Positions 6,475 to 15,465 of a stretch of 64,000 nucleotides of DNA are shown here, piece by piece. The position numbers and the translations under genes were made by a program. The first letter of the stretch is position 1. Every line of letters begins with the position of its first letter. The DNA is from a virus: positions 158,564 to 222,563 of IMG/VR virus record IMGVR_UViG_3300045999_008996. One strand, given 5' to 3'. The notes under the pieces were generated by a model. It searched no databases. It was not told where the DNA came from and was given only the letters and a program-made list of their open reading frames with translations.

Positions 6475-7938
6475 TCAGAACTTGAAGGTAGTCTGGATTA
6501 CACCACCCCAGTTAGAGGAGTTATTAGCAAGACGTTGGTTATCGCTACCATAGATAATAGCGGGAGTAACGCTGATGTTATCAGACACTTGATACTTGTA
6601 GAAGATTTCAAGCATCGTGGACTTCTCAAGGTTTTTGCCAGTAGGTGCTTGACCGATAGCAACACCAGCAGAGTTACCATCAACAAACACATCGTCCCAG
6701 GTCAGACCAGCAAACCAAGATTGACTGTTAGTGGCATCACTTTGAGTGCCACTAACAGTATTCCAACCATAACCGCCAGAGATAGAGGGAACCCAACCAG
6801 ATTGAGTAGGTTGCCAATATGCGTTTACAGCGTAACCATTGGAGGTTTGACCAGGAACCAGAGTGCCAGAAGCACCGTTCAATCCGTTGTAGATGCGAAC
6901 ACGAGTACCTTCAGTGCCATAACGATAACCGAAAGCAGCACCCCAGTTAGTACCACGATATCCAATTTGTGCCAGGGTGTTGAGAGCACCAGACTTATCA
7001 AACTCACCAGTTGCACTATCAGCACCATTCTGTGCCACATAGTTTACACCAGCAACCAGACCTTTAGTTCCATACTGAACACCGAAACCGGAACCAGTTG
7101 CTTTATTATAAACACCTGGAGCACCTGCTACTTGGAAGAAGTCAAGAATGTTTGACTTATATGCAGTAGGAATCCAAGAGATTTCAGTATTACGAACAAG
7201 AGCACCAGCAGTCAGAGTAGTGCTGCCATTGAATACGGGGAACTGATAATAGAGACGATCAATAACTACGTTATTACCAACTTCACTAGTGGTATTATCT
7301 GCTTTATCTAGTTTAAAGATTGAAGAACTAGAACCAAAAGGATCTCCACTGAAGTTAGAAGAACGCAGACGAGTACGAAGCAGATCCTGACCAGTGAATG
7401 AAGTGTCCAGATTCAAACGCAGATCATAGTTGAATGCAGTATGAGTTACATCACCACCTTTGGTCTGGTAGTCATCAACACCACCAAGAACGAAAGATGC
7501 TTCACCTCGAAGTTTTGTAGTGGTGGAAAACTGATGTGCTTCAAGAGCAGTAACCTGTGCTTCCAGTTTGTCTACGCGACCACGAAGAACAGCAAGTTCT
7601 TGAGCAAACTCTGCTTGAAGACGCTTGAGTTCATCAGTAACCTCAGTCACACGATCGAGACAAGCATTCAAAAGTGCTGCTGCCTCGTATCGGGTCATTG
7701 CACGACCACCACCAAAGGTTCCATTGGGATATCCAGCAACGCAACCATAACGCTCTACAAGGTTGCTGAGTGCCTGATATGCCCAATCGGTAGGGCGAAC
7801 ATCAGAAAATTGAGTGACGCTTGTGACCTGTTCCGAAGAATATTGGTTGACTCCATTCATATCAAGATCTGCTGCAATCGCAGCAGGAGCAACCATTCCC
7901 AGAGCAACAGGTGCAAGCATCAGTTGTTTGAGTTTCAT
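6475..7938 (-). CDS. Cyanobacterial porin with SLH domain (OprB/Som type)
   Basis: 487 residues. Signal peptide (MKLKQLMLAPVALG...AIAA), an S-layer homology domain at about 45-100 (FSDVRPTDWAYQALSNLVER, then GYPNGTFGGGRAMTRYEAA), a coiled coil at about 100-135, and a C-terminal beta barrel ending in Phe (TTFKF). This is the layout of the main outer-membrane porins of marine cyanobacteria. A phage copy would be inserted into the host outer membrane and could raise solute or phosphate entry or replace a receptor. It has its own promoter at 8008-8036 and terminator at 6425-6450. Confidence 0.92.
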   Translation of the reverse strand: MKLKQLMLAPVALGMVAPAAIAADLDMNGVNQYSSEQVTSVTQFSDVRPTDWAYQALSNLVERYGCVAGYPNGTFGGGRAMTRYEAAALLNACLDRVTEVTDELKRLQAEFAQELAVLRGRVDKLEAQVTALEAHQFSTTTKLRGEASFVLGGVDDYQTKGGDVTHTAFNYDLRLNLDTSFTGQDLLRTRLRSSNFSGDPFGSSSSIFKLDKADNTTSEVGNNVVIDRLYYQFPVFNGSTTLTAGALVRNTEISWIPTAYKSNILDFFQVAGAPGVYNKATGSGFGVQYGTKGLVAGVNYVAQNGADSATGEFDKSGALNTLAQIGYRGTNWGAAFGYRYGTEGTRVRIYNGLNGASGTLVPGQTSNGYAVNAYWQPTQSGWVPSISGGYGWNTVSGTQSDATNSQSWFAGLTWDDVFVDGNSAGVAIGQAPTGKNLEKSTMLEIFYKYQVSDNISVTPAIIYGSDNQRLANNSSNWGGVIQTTFKF

Positions 7939-7972
7939 AAAAGTGTTTTAGTACTAAACGACATTTAGATTG

Positions 7973-7997
7973 TTAAGAATTACTACAGAATTCTTAA
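7973..7997. promoter_or_regulatory. Perfect 9-bp inverted repeat in the porin leader
   Basis: TTAAGAATT and AATTCTTAA are separated by 7 bases and lie just downstream of the -10 box at 8008-8013, about where transcription starts. It could be an operator or a leader hairpin of the porin mRNA. Confidence 0.5.
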
Positions 7998-8007
7998 GTA
8001 CTTATTT

Positions 8008-8036
8008 AGTGTAGCAGTAAATTCTAGAGGTGTCAA
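8008..8036 (-). promoter_or_regulatory. Sigma-70 promoter for the porin gene
   Basis: TTGACA (8036-8031), 17-base spacer, TACACT (8013-8008). The -35 box overlaps the end of the upstream glycosyltransferase gene. Confidence 0.7.
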
Positions 8037-8833
8037 GAGGTTTGTTGTGCTGCAGTATTTTCGGTTATCCTACCCAAATAAGGGTTATAATCTGTAATTT
8101 GTTCTGCAGTTAGGTCACTTCCTTGGGTTTTCCAGAAATTGAGTATTCCATCATGACTATTACGGTGAAAAACATCGATGTGTTCCGGATGAATAGTTGA
8201 TCCCAATTCTAATCTGTAAAGTAACAAGGGAGTTGCATAAGTTACACCAGAATTATAGATCAAATCATCAGCAACTGCTCTGGGTTTAACTCCATTATCA
8301 AGTTTATACTTATCACCACGAATATGATTATTAATTAATTTTTGAGCATGATGACGAGTAATTACATAACAGGCAGTGGAAAAATCATTTACGAATCTAT
8401 TATGAATAGGGACTACAATGTCTCCCGTACAAATGATTGCAAGTTGAATTACATCCCAAGCATAAGGAGCACGAGCAATAAAATCTTGCCAGGTAAAATT
8501 CCAATACTTGACTAAATCTAAATTACAATCATCTTCCATGATAATTGCATATGGACTATCAGAGGTTTCCATCCAATACTTAATTGCCTTCAAATGAGAA
8601 GTTGTACATCCAATCTCACCAGAGGTCATCATATCTGGATACTTACCTTTAATGATATCACTCAAATCATCTTCACGACCATCATATGCAGAGATGCGAG
8701 TATAATTTTCTATTTCCCAATACTTAAATTGGTCCTCCATATATTTTTGTCTTTCTGGTTGACCATCAAGATTCAAATAATAAATTGGACCAAAATTTTT
8801 GAGTTTATAAGTAGATTTATTTTTGTCCATCAA
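8033..8833 (-). CDS. Glycosyltransferase family 25 (LPS glycosyltransferase type)
   Basis: 266 residues. Family blocks are clear: IYYLNLDGQPERQKYME at the N-terminus, then GEIGCTTSHLKAIKYWM and the metal-binding YAIIMEDDCNL. GT25 enzymes add hexoses to lipopolysaccharide or lipooligosaccharide. It is the last gene of the glycan cassette and overlaps the upstream epimerase by 17 bases. Substrate unknown. Confidence 0.82.
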   Translation of the reverse strand: MMDKNKSTYKLKNFGPIYYLNLDGQPERQKYMEDQFKYWEIENYTRISAYDGREDDLSDIIKGKYPDMMTSGEIGCTTSHLKAIKYWMETSDSPYAIIMEDDCNLDLVKYWNFTWQDFIARAPYAWDVIQLAIICTGDIVVPIHNRFVNDFSTACYVITRHHAQKLINNHIRGDKYKLDNGVKPRAVADDLIYNSGVTYATPLLLYRLELGSTIHPEHIDVFHRNSHDGILNFWKTQGSDLTAEQITDYNPYLGRITENTAAQQTS

Positions 8834-9713
8834 TCCATTCCTTCAAATTTACTTTTGGTTCCCACCCAAATACTTTTTTAATTTTGAAATTATCTGCAAG
8901 AGTAACTTTTGTTTCTCCAATTCTAGGAGGAATGCACTCCACATTATCGGAAATAAATGAAGCAACTTCTTTGATTGAATAATTTTTTCCAGTTCCTACA
9001 TTGTAAACCTGCCCATAATGCACGTCTTTAACATTTGAAGTTGTAACAATAATATTAGCATTTACAACATCACTAACATGAGTAAAATCTCTTCTTTGTT
9101 CCCCTTCTCCTATAATAGTTAATGCTTTTCCATCTCTTCTTTGTCTTAAAAAAATTCCAACTACAGGCGCATATTGTCCTCGAAGAGGTTGATGTTCTCC
9201 ATAAACGTTAAAATATCTAAAGATAATAGTTTTTAATCCATACAAATCATTATACATTTTACAAAGTTTCTCACCACTAACTTTGGAAATAGAGTATGCA
9301 TTTAAACAATCATCTAACTGAGTTTCTACATTTGGAACACTATTCATTCCATAAGCAGAAGATGTTGAAGAGTATATCACGCACTTAACACCTGCCTCCC
9401 TAGAACACTGCAGTACCGTACAAGTGCCCACAGAATTAATGCTTACTGCCTCAATTGGATTCAGGATTGCAGGCTGAATACGTGCCTCTGCTGCAAGGTG
9501 AAACACATAATCTACGCCATCATAAAGAGAGCGTGTGTTTTCATAGTCACGAATATCATACTTATAATTCTGTGCATTATCGTTCCAATAGAACTGATCA
9601 TGGGTGTCAGAAAACTCATTATCAATTACAATGACCTCATGTCCTATACTGATTAATTTATCTACAAGATTTGAACCAATAAATCCTGCTCCGCCAGTTA
9701 CTAAACTTTTCAT
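8817..9713 (-). CDS. NAD-dependent sugar epimerase/dehydratase (SDR, UDP-glucose 4-epimerase type)
   Basis: 298 residues. NAD-binding GGAGFIGSN at residues 7-15, FHLAAEA at about 71, catalytic YSISK at about 137-141 preceded by SSTSSAYG. The family converts nucleotide sugars, for example C4 epimerisation. It overlaps both neighbours and so belongs to the glycan operon. Exact substrate cannot be read from sequence. Confidence 0.85.
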   Translation of the reverse strand: MKSLVTGGAGFIGSNLVDKLISIGHEVIVIDNEFSDTHDQFYWNDNAQNYKYDIRDYENTRSLYDGVDYVFHLAAEARIQPAILNPIEAVSINSVGTCTVLQCSREAGVKCVIYSSTSSAYGMNSVPNVETQLDDCLNAYSISKVSGEKLCKMYNDLYGLKTIIFRYFNVYGEHQPLRGQYAPVVGIFLRQRRDGKALTIIGEGEQRRDFTHVSDVVNANIIVTTSNVKDVHYGQVYNVGTGKNYSIKEVASFISDNVECIPPRIGETKVTLADNFKIKKVFGWEPKVNLKEWIDGQK

Positions 9714-10516
9714 AAAGTATTATTCCTAATAGATTTTATCCACCAACTAACTTTAAGTTTATCCATATTAAAAGTTTTATTAGAAAATTCTTCAAGTTTT
9801 TTATTCAAAAAATCTTCAGTTATTTCTTTAAATGATTTAACTATTACCACAGGAAGATCTGTTAAACATTTACAATGAATAGTGTTTTCTACAATTGGTA
9901 TTATACCATGATACATAGATTCCCACAAACGATGCGTATCAATTCCATTCCCACTTGGGCAAAGAATAAATTTATGATTATCTAACTGCGTTTTATATTC
10001 TTCCAATAATAAGTTTGGATGTTCAACAGAGCACCATTCATTTGTTTGAAAGTAATCATATATCCATTTTCTACATTTAGAATTAGTTTCTATTCTATGA
10101 TTTACATAAAGCAATTTTTTTGGAGATCCACTTTTTATTAACTTATCATATTTTAATGTAATTGGGCAATAATCATTTGCAATACCAATAGGAATAGGAA
10201 TCAAATCATTGTGATCATAATCTACATTTTGAGCATACCATTTTGAGATGCATTTTGGTTTAGTAAAAAATAACTCTTCATCTACCGCATAATCTCCTTC
10301 ATGAGTTATCAACTTTATATCTTTAATGTCATCTTCATCTTTAAGAGTATCAAAAAGTAGAGGAACTAAGTCAATTTTGCAAAAAAGAATATTACCATCA
10401 TCTAGTTCAAAGTTTTCATTCACATAAGTCTTGTGAGTTCCATTTTCAGGAATGGTTTCGGAAAAAATAACATCAGACTGTCTAGCAAAATTATATCCAC
10501 TTAAAAAGTCATTCAT
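9710..10516 (-). CDS. Exostosin-like glycosyltransferase
   Basis: 268 residues. The C-terminal half holds KFILCPSGNGIDTHRLWESM followed by GIIPIV, the pattern of exostosin/GT47-like and related GT-B enzymes in which the Glu binds the nucleotide sugar. No membrane segment. It shares four bases with each neighbour, so it is co-translated with them. Product unknown. Confidence 0.65.
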   Translation of the reverse strand: MNDFLSGYNFARQSDVIFSETIPENGTHKTYVNENFELDDGNILFCKIDLVPLLFDTLKDEDDIKDIKLITHEGDYAVDEELFFTKPKCISKWYAQNVDYDHNDLIPIPIGIANDYCPITLKYDKLIKSGSPKKLLYVNHRIETNSKCRKWIYDYFQTNEWCSVEHPNLLLEEYKTQLDNHKFILCPSGNGIDTHRLWESMYHGIIPIVENTIHCKCLTDLPVVIVKSFKEITEDFLNKKLEEFSNKTFNMDKLKVSWWIKSIRNNTL

Positions 10517-11166
10517 CGTATTCTTTCTCCCGTTTTTTCTCCACTATAAAGTGGTTCATCATTTTCATTGTATCCTTGTCCAATAAAATGATTTTTATCT
10601 CTAGTTTTCATCATCCAATCTACTTCCAGAAATCCATGAATCATACAATCTTTTTCTGCATCTTTCCATATAATATCTTTTAAGAAAATTTGATCGGACG
10701 TGTAAAAATGATACTTAGCATAATTCTCCATAGTAGAGAGAATAGTATCATCTATCTTACCTTTCATTCCCCACATGCCAGCAAGCATTGGCCAATCATA
10801 ATGTGGGTAATGATCTCTAATAATAGAAAACTTTTTATCGCTTTTTAACCACTCATTGACACATCTTACTTCTCTTTCAGAAAGTCGAGAATCACTGTCT
10901 CTAGACAACACAATATCATCATCATTTTGAAACATAGAATAAAATCTCCAAAATGCCCCAAATATAGACTCATCTTCAACTTGTGCTAATTCAACATTGG
11001 GAAGTTTCAACATATCTTCAACATAATGTGTTGGAACTGTGTCATTAATAAAAATTCTACAAGTCCAATCAGGAAACAATTCTTGTGCTATTTGAGCATT
11101 TTTAATTGCACCAATGGAATACGCGGGATTATTTCCCCACACGCTAATTGATATAATCTTTGCCAT
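10513..11166 (-). CDS. GT-A-type glycosyltransferase-like protein, 217 aa
   Basis: Starts AKIISISVWGNNPAYSIG and holds a DxD-like block IVLSRDSDSRLSERE at about 87-101, typical of GT-A glycosyltransferases that use a metal ion. It continues with a WGMKG segment and an acidic end. Part of the overlapping glycan operon; acceptor and donor unknown. Confidence 0.6.
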   Translation of the reverse strand: MAKIISISVWGNNPAYSIGAIKNAQIAQELFPDWTCRIFINDTVPTHYVEDMLKLPNVELAQVEDESIFGAFWRFYSMFQNDDDIVLSRDSDSRLSEREVRCVNEWLKSDKKFSIIRDHYPHYDWPMLAGMWGMKGKIDDTILSTMENYAKYHFYTSDQIFLKDIIWKDAEKDCMIHGFLEVDWMMKTRDKNHFIGQGYNENDEPLYSGEKTGERIR

Positions 11167-12545
11167 TATTGAAAATATCCAGATAGTTTTTCTCTATCGT
11201 ATTTACTGCCTTTGATAAGTGCAAATGCAGTTTTCAATTCGTCATCAAGAGTTCTCCAGACTTCTTGCATTTCCTTTCCAGCAACATCCTTATTATAATT
11301 TGTTCCTGGGGGATGATCTATTGTATGATTATAATCACGAATTACTGGACGACCATTAACAAAACAAATGGAAGCAAGAACAAGATCCCAACCCCAACCC
11401 ATTTTGTTATTTGAGAAATCTACATTTTTTGTAGTCATTTCCTGAATAATTTCTTTGCGAATAAACCAAACAGTTTCATCCGTACAAGCGACCATTTTTA
11501 TATTTTCATGATCCGCTTGAATAGAATCAATATCAGTATTTTCGGAAGAATACCAAGTGTAGTCAATATTTGGTGCATAAATTCCTGCATCATAATAATC
11601 AAAATATGTCCTTGCATCTTCTACAAGTTTTTCCCAATTATCATAAGAAACATCTCCCTGAACGTGCATCAGAATATCACCATCAAATAATTCAAGTGCT
11701 TTTCTGAATTGATCACTGAAATATGCATCATCACCAAGATCAACCCAACCATCTCTAGTATTATTGTCATCACTATTGATAACAGTTACTTTATCAAAAA
11801 TCTTAGAAAGAGAATCTTCAACTGCACAAGTTTTATCGAATTGATTATTCCAATTAAAAATAAAAGGTTGAATGTTCATATAATTTAGTTTAATTAAAGA
11901 TTTCAGTTGATCAATTTCTTCTTTGTGTTTTGAATATGGTCTAGGACAGTGTGCATCAATATAAGATATATCTCGCATTGTCCAATAGACTCTATCTAGT
12001 CTATTTTTTGCCATTCCATATTCCCATTCTCTATTATACTTTACTTTATCAAAAGAACAATTATCAATTCTTTCAGTAATGTATAACTCATCTGTATTCC
12101 ATCCCAATCCTAGAGAATTAAGACGTAAAACAAATTCTTCCCAAGTTTCATTTTCATTCTCTAATGCAATGGAAGAAAGAACTTTCCCATATGCAGAAAG
12201 ATAACACATTGGATATCTTTTACCTTCGTGTGCATCAGAAGAATAGATTATAATTTGATTATCAGACTTTGGAAGTTTTGACCAATAATAATTTTGATCA
12301 AATGGAAGCATATCAATATCTGTAGTCAAAACTATTCTATCTGGAAATGATTTTGCTACATATAATCTAACAATTTGAGATTGTAAAGAAGACTCTACTC
12401 CAGGAATAAGTGGAAATTGTTCGGTTCCTATCCGTGCGTAAAATGGTTCGAATCCCAAAGTTTCCCACATTTCGGAAACTAAGGGAGAAAACTCAGAATA
12501 ATCTGGATTACTGTCACTAGAAAATATTGCTATTGGTTTTTGCAT
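11166..12545 (-). CDS. Two-domain glycosyltransferase-like protein, 459 aa
   Basis: Residues 1-220 look like one GT-A-like domain (metal site RIVLTTDIDMLPFD at about 70-83). Residues about 225-445 look like a second, GT2-like domain (HVQGDVS, then GWGWDLVLASICFVNGR). Two catalytic-type domains in one chain would let one protein add two sugars in turn (inference). It overlaps its upstream neighbour by 16 bases. Confidence 0.6.
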   Translation of the reverse strand: MQKPIAIFSSDSNPDYSEFSPLVSEMWETLGFEPFYARIGTEQFPLIPGVESSLQSQIVRLYVAKSFPDRIVLTTDIDMLPFDQNYYWSKLPKSDNQIIIYSSDAHEGKRYPMCYLSAYGKVLSSIALENENETWEEFVLRLNSLGLGWNTDELYITERIDNCSFDKVKYNREWEYGMAKNRLDRVYWTMRDISYIDAHCPRPYSKHKEEIDQLKSLIKLNYMNIQPFIFNWNNQFDKTCAVEDSLSKIFDKVTVINSDDNNTRDGWVDLGDDAYFSDQFRKALELFDGDILMHVQGDVSYDNWEKLVEDARTYFDYYDAGIYAPNIDYTWYSSENTDIDSIQADHENIKMVACTDETVWFIRKEIIQEMTTKNVDFSNNKMGWGWDLVLASICFVNGRPVIRDYNHTIDHPPGTNYNKDVAGKEMQEVWRTLDDELKTAFALIKGSKYDREKLSGYFQ

Positions 12546-13192
12546 TTTAATTCATGAATACGATATATGGAATTTACATCCCCTTTGTTTAAAATTCGGT
12601 AATGATAATAAGAAATATCCAAATCATCGGATATTTCTCCTGGATTTAGATCAATTCGTTTCGCTGACGGATCAATTTGAACTCCCAAAACTTGAGTTAC
12701 AAATTTTCCTATCATCACATCATCACACCAACCGGGCATTCCATAATTATACAATACCTCTTTATTTTTAACAATTTCTTTTACCAGATCCTTTGAAAGA
12801 AAATATCCACTACCTGAAGCAAAATCTACTCTATTCAATTCTCCGTGACATCCGCAATAAAATTTTTCTAGAGGTTTATCTTCAACAAATTCACTAACAA
12901 GATTCAAATCAAAATATCCTGTTGAATTGCATCTAAAAATATAATCAAAATCTGATTCCAAAAATGTTTCATAAGCAGAGAGAGTTTTATATAGGCAAAT
13001 ATCCAAAGACTCTCTTCTATTTACATAAAAAGAATCGTTTTCGTCCCAAAAAATACTTTCACCACCACCATACATAAAAATTGTCTTTACATTTTCTGGA
13101 GATCTAGAAGCCCAGGTTTCTTTAGCAGCAGTATCTATAGGACCATAATGACCTTCTTTACAAGCAAGAACTAAATTTAAAATACTTTTCAT
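12530..13192 (-). CDS. GT31/Fringe-like glycosyltransferase
   Basis: 220 residues with the layout of beta-1,3-galactosyltransferase or Fringe enzymes: AAKETWAS near the start, FDYIFRCNSTGYFDL in the DxD position, ASGSGYFLSKDLV and a late WCDDVMIGKFV block (the EDV-G motif of the family). The classical DDD metal motif is replaced by RCNST, so activity is not certain. It is in the overlapping cassette. Confidence 0.6.
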   Translation of the reverse strand: MKSILNLVLACKEGHYGPIDTAAKETWASRSPENVKTIFMYGGGESIFWDENDSFYVNRRESLDICLYKTLSAYETFLESDFDYIFRCNSTGYFDLNLVSEFVEDKPLEKFYCGCHGELNRVDFASGSGYFLSKDLVKEIVKNKEVLYNYGMPGWCDDVMIGKFVTQVLGVQIDPSAKRIDLNPGEISDDLDISYYHYRILNKGDVNSIYRIHELKCKNQ

Positions 13193-13896
13193 CTCGATAA
13201 AAACCTCTTTCTCATATACTCTAAATTATCTGTTTGTATGTCATCCCATTTCATAAGTGCATCACCATCAATACTATTTGAAATATCGATACCTTCGCAT
13301 TTACAAATATAACCAATTACTCTTTCAGAAAATTGTCCATGATTAAATGTTTCGGATTTTATGTTTTCCAATACTTTTTTATTATCTAAAAGTTTTACAA
13401 AATCGTTTGAATATATTCCCATTGTTCCAAATATTGCATAAAAGTCATTAGAAAAATATCCATTAATATCATTATCATAATCAATTTTTTCAAAAATATC
13501 ATTCATCCATTGTATATACTCTTTCTTAATATCAGAATCTACATCATTTAAAGTTTCTAATGGGGAACTAAAATGCATAAAAACTTTAATTCTATCAAGA
13601 GAATCAATAAAACTCTGAATTGATTTTTTTAATGATACGGAGTCATGCATCAAAACATAATATCCTTCATCTGGATATTTTTCGTATGCACATTTCAATG
13701 CTCCAATTAATCTATATGGATTTGATACATCTAGTATTTCTACGTTATTATATTCTTCTATATCTTTATAGTAAGATTTATCATTGGATCCAGAATCAAC
13801 CAAAACAATTTTTTCCGTTGGGTGAATCTGTGTTATCGACTTTATAGAATCTAAAATTGGAGATCGAGAATCGTATTTGCAAGGAATTACAAACAT
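13189..13896 (-). CDS. GT2-like glycosyltransferase, 235 aa
   Basis: N-terminal FVIPCKYDSRSPILDSIKSI followed by EKIVLVDSGSNDKS resembles the nucleotide-binding start of family 2 enzymes (VDxGSxD). The following part is divergent. It begins 15 bases after the end of the gene at 13911 and overlaps the next by four bases. Confidence 0.55.
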   Translation of the reverse strand: MFVIPCKYDSRSPILDSIKSITQIHPTEKIVLVDSGSNDKSYYKDIEEYNNVEILDVSNPYRLIGALKCAYEKYPDEGYYVLMHDSVSLKKSIQSFIDSLDRIKVFMHFSSPLETLNDVDSDIKKEYIQWMNDIFEKIDYDNDINGYFSNDFYAIFGTMGIYSNDFVKLLDNKKVLENIKSETFNHGQFSERVIGYICKCEGIDISNSIDGDALMKWDDIQTDNLEYMRKRFLSR

Positions 13897-13910
13897 AAAA
13901 ACTTAATATA

Positions 13911-14714
13911 CTAATTTTCATACCAAATAACATTCCAGTTATCTAGTTTTGGTTTTAACAACATATTTAGATATGGATTATTGCAGTCTGGACCATCACA
14001 CTTTCTATGCCATTCGGTTCTTGCATATGCATGAAGATTAATTTTAACATTCTTCATCAGATTTTTTGATTGTAAATGATATACAAAAAGAGCAACCGAA
14101 TTTTCAATTAAATGAACTTCTTTTGCATTCTCAATAACTTTTACTGTATCTACAAAATTTGAAGATAGACGATGCAAATTTACAATAGATTTATTATTAA
14201 CGTATTTTCTGTTTATATTAAATGGATTGTAATCACAAATAGCAGCATAATCAGATTCAAGTTTTAACGAATTAAATAATTCATTTTCATCATCGACCAG
14301 TCGTTCAAAATAAAAATTATCAATTCTCATTGAACGAGGAAATCCCATATGAACGTAAAACTGAGATGCATTATCTGTTATTTTTTGGTCTCCAACATTT
14401 ATGTTAAGTGCTATTCCAATCTTCCTAAGTTTATTATAATAGTTTCTATCATAATTTCCTTCGTGATAATAAAGTTCTCCGACTCTAGTATCAATAATAT
14501 CAAAAGAATCTTCACTTAAGCATCTATCGTGATATTCTATAAATCCCAGAGGAATTACATTTTTATTATCATGAAATAAAGATCGAACAAAAGAAGCGCA
14601 AATATCAGTTACAACATATACCTTATCATATTTTTCCAAAAGGAATCTAATCATTCCATTATTAGAAATATAATCTCCAATAGCATCATAACCAATAAAA
14701 AATATATCTTTCAT
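13911..14714 (-). CDS. Possible GT-B/heptosyltransferase-like protein, 267 aa
   Basis: Starts KDIFFIGYDAIGDYISNNGM and then a VYVVTD strand, the look of GT9-type enzymes (IRxxxxGDxxxxxP, then a second strand). The C-terminal half has a KEVHLIENSVALFVYHL block. The similarity is weak and no catalytic residue is certain. It overlaps the GDPD-like gene by four bases. Confidence 0.45.
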   Translation of the reverse strand: MKDIFFIGYDAIGDYISNNGMIRFLLEKYDKVYVVTDICASFVRSLFHDNKNVIPLGFIEYHDRCLSEDSFDIIDTRVGELYYHEGNYDRNYYNKLRKIGIALNINVGDQKITDNASQFYVHMGFPRSMRIDNFYFERLVDDENELFNSLKLESDYAAICDYNPFNINRKYVNNKSIVNLHRLSSNFVDTVKVIENAKEVHLIENSVALFVYHLQSKNLMKNVKINLHAYARTEWHRKCDGPDCNNPYLNMLLKPKLDNWNVIWYEN

Positions 14715-15157
14715 ATAAAAGCGGGATAATCAGTACAAACAGCAAAAGCACCATCAAAACAAGTAGTATCAGTCAATCCAACAATATCATCTTTACCAAT
14801 CAAAGGTATAATAACATTATTATCAATCTTCATAGAAAGATCATGTAACCAAATCTTTCCAGTTGTAGTATAAGTAAAAGGATCGTTGGTATGACAAAAT
14901 GAATGGTATGTCCAGCATTCAACTGCTGCTTCTGAATTTTTACAATGGATCCAAAGATAGTTTCTACGTTTATCTATCCAATTATGATCAATTTTATATT
15001 GTGGTTCATCATGACCTAACCACAATTCCCCATTAATAGATCTAACATCAATTTCTACATCATACCCATTTCCAATGGCACAATCAATATAAGTGGGTCT
15101 ATTTTCTTTATCGGGAACTGGACCACGAATGTTCCCCCTATGAGAAATAATTTTCAC
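14711..15157 (-). CDS. Glycerophosphodiester phosphodiesterase-like protein, 148 aa
   Basis: Key GDPD positions are present: ISHRGN at the start (His-Arg), then YDVEIDVR (Glu and Asp metal ligands) and LWLGHDE (second His). It is only about 60 percent of a typical GDPD length and seems to lack the C-terminal part of the barrel, so it may be a minimal version. It may hydrolyse glycerol-phosphate diesters linked to surface glycans or lipids (inference). Confidence 0.6.
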   Translation of the reverse strand: MKIISHRGNIRGPVPDKENRPTYIDCAIGNGYDVEIDVRSINGELWLGHDEPQYKIDHNWIDKRRNYLWIHCKNSEAAVECWTYHSFCHTNDPFTYTTTGKIWLHDLSMKIDNNVIIPLIGKDDIVGLTDTTCFDGAFAVCTDYPAFI

Positions 15158-15465
15158 AGTTCTTCAATCCTCAATGCTTTATCTTCTATAAACAAATCGT
15201 AAAATGGTTTATCGACTTTTAGTTCATGATATTTTGCTCCCCATTCAGCAAGTTGATTACGTGTCAAATCTTTCCAATCAATTTGCTTTCTGGATCCACG
15301 AGCAGTCCAATAAACTATTGTGTGACCTTCATCATATAGTTTATTGATTTTTTCTATATTTTCTACTATAGGTTTTGCTTTTGTATAATCATGGGTTGTT
15401 CCAAAGTCAACAGAAGTTTCCCGATGACAAATGGTTTCATCAATATCAACATAAATGACTTTCAT
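15154..15465 (-). CDS. HAD-like hydrolase, 103 aa
   Basis: Begins KVIYVDIDETICHRE, the DxDxT/S nucleophile motif of the HAD superfamily, followed by TIVYWTARGS (motif II Thr) and a C-terminal IEDKA. Small HADs of this type occur in capsule and LPS gene clusters. It overlaps both neighbours by four bases. Likely a sugar-phosphate phosphatase; the substrate is unknown. Confidence 0.7.
   Translation of the reverse strand: MKVIYVDIDETICHRETSVDFGTTHDYTKAKPIVENIEKINKLYDEGHTIVYWTARGSRKQIDWKDLTRNQLAEWGAKYHELKVDKPFYDLFIEDKALRIEEL

Noticed and set aside
6463-7155. Plus-strand open frame opposite the porin barrel
   Set aside because: Antisense of a well-supported porin; it also runs from the porin terminator side without a promoter.
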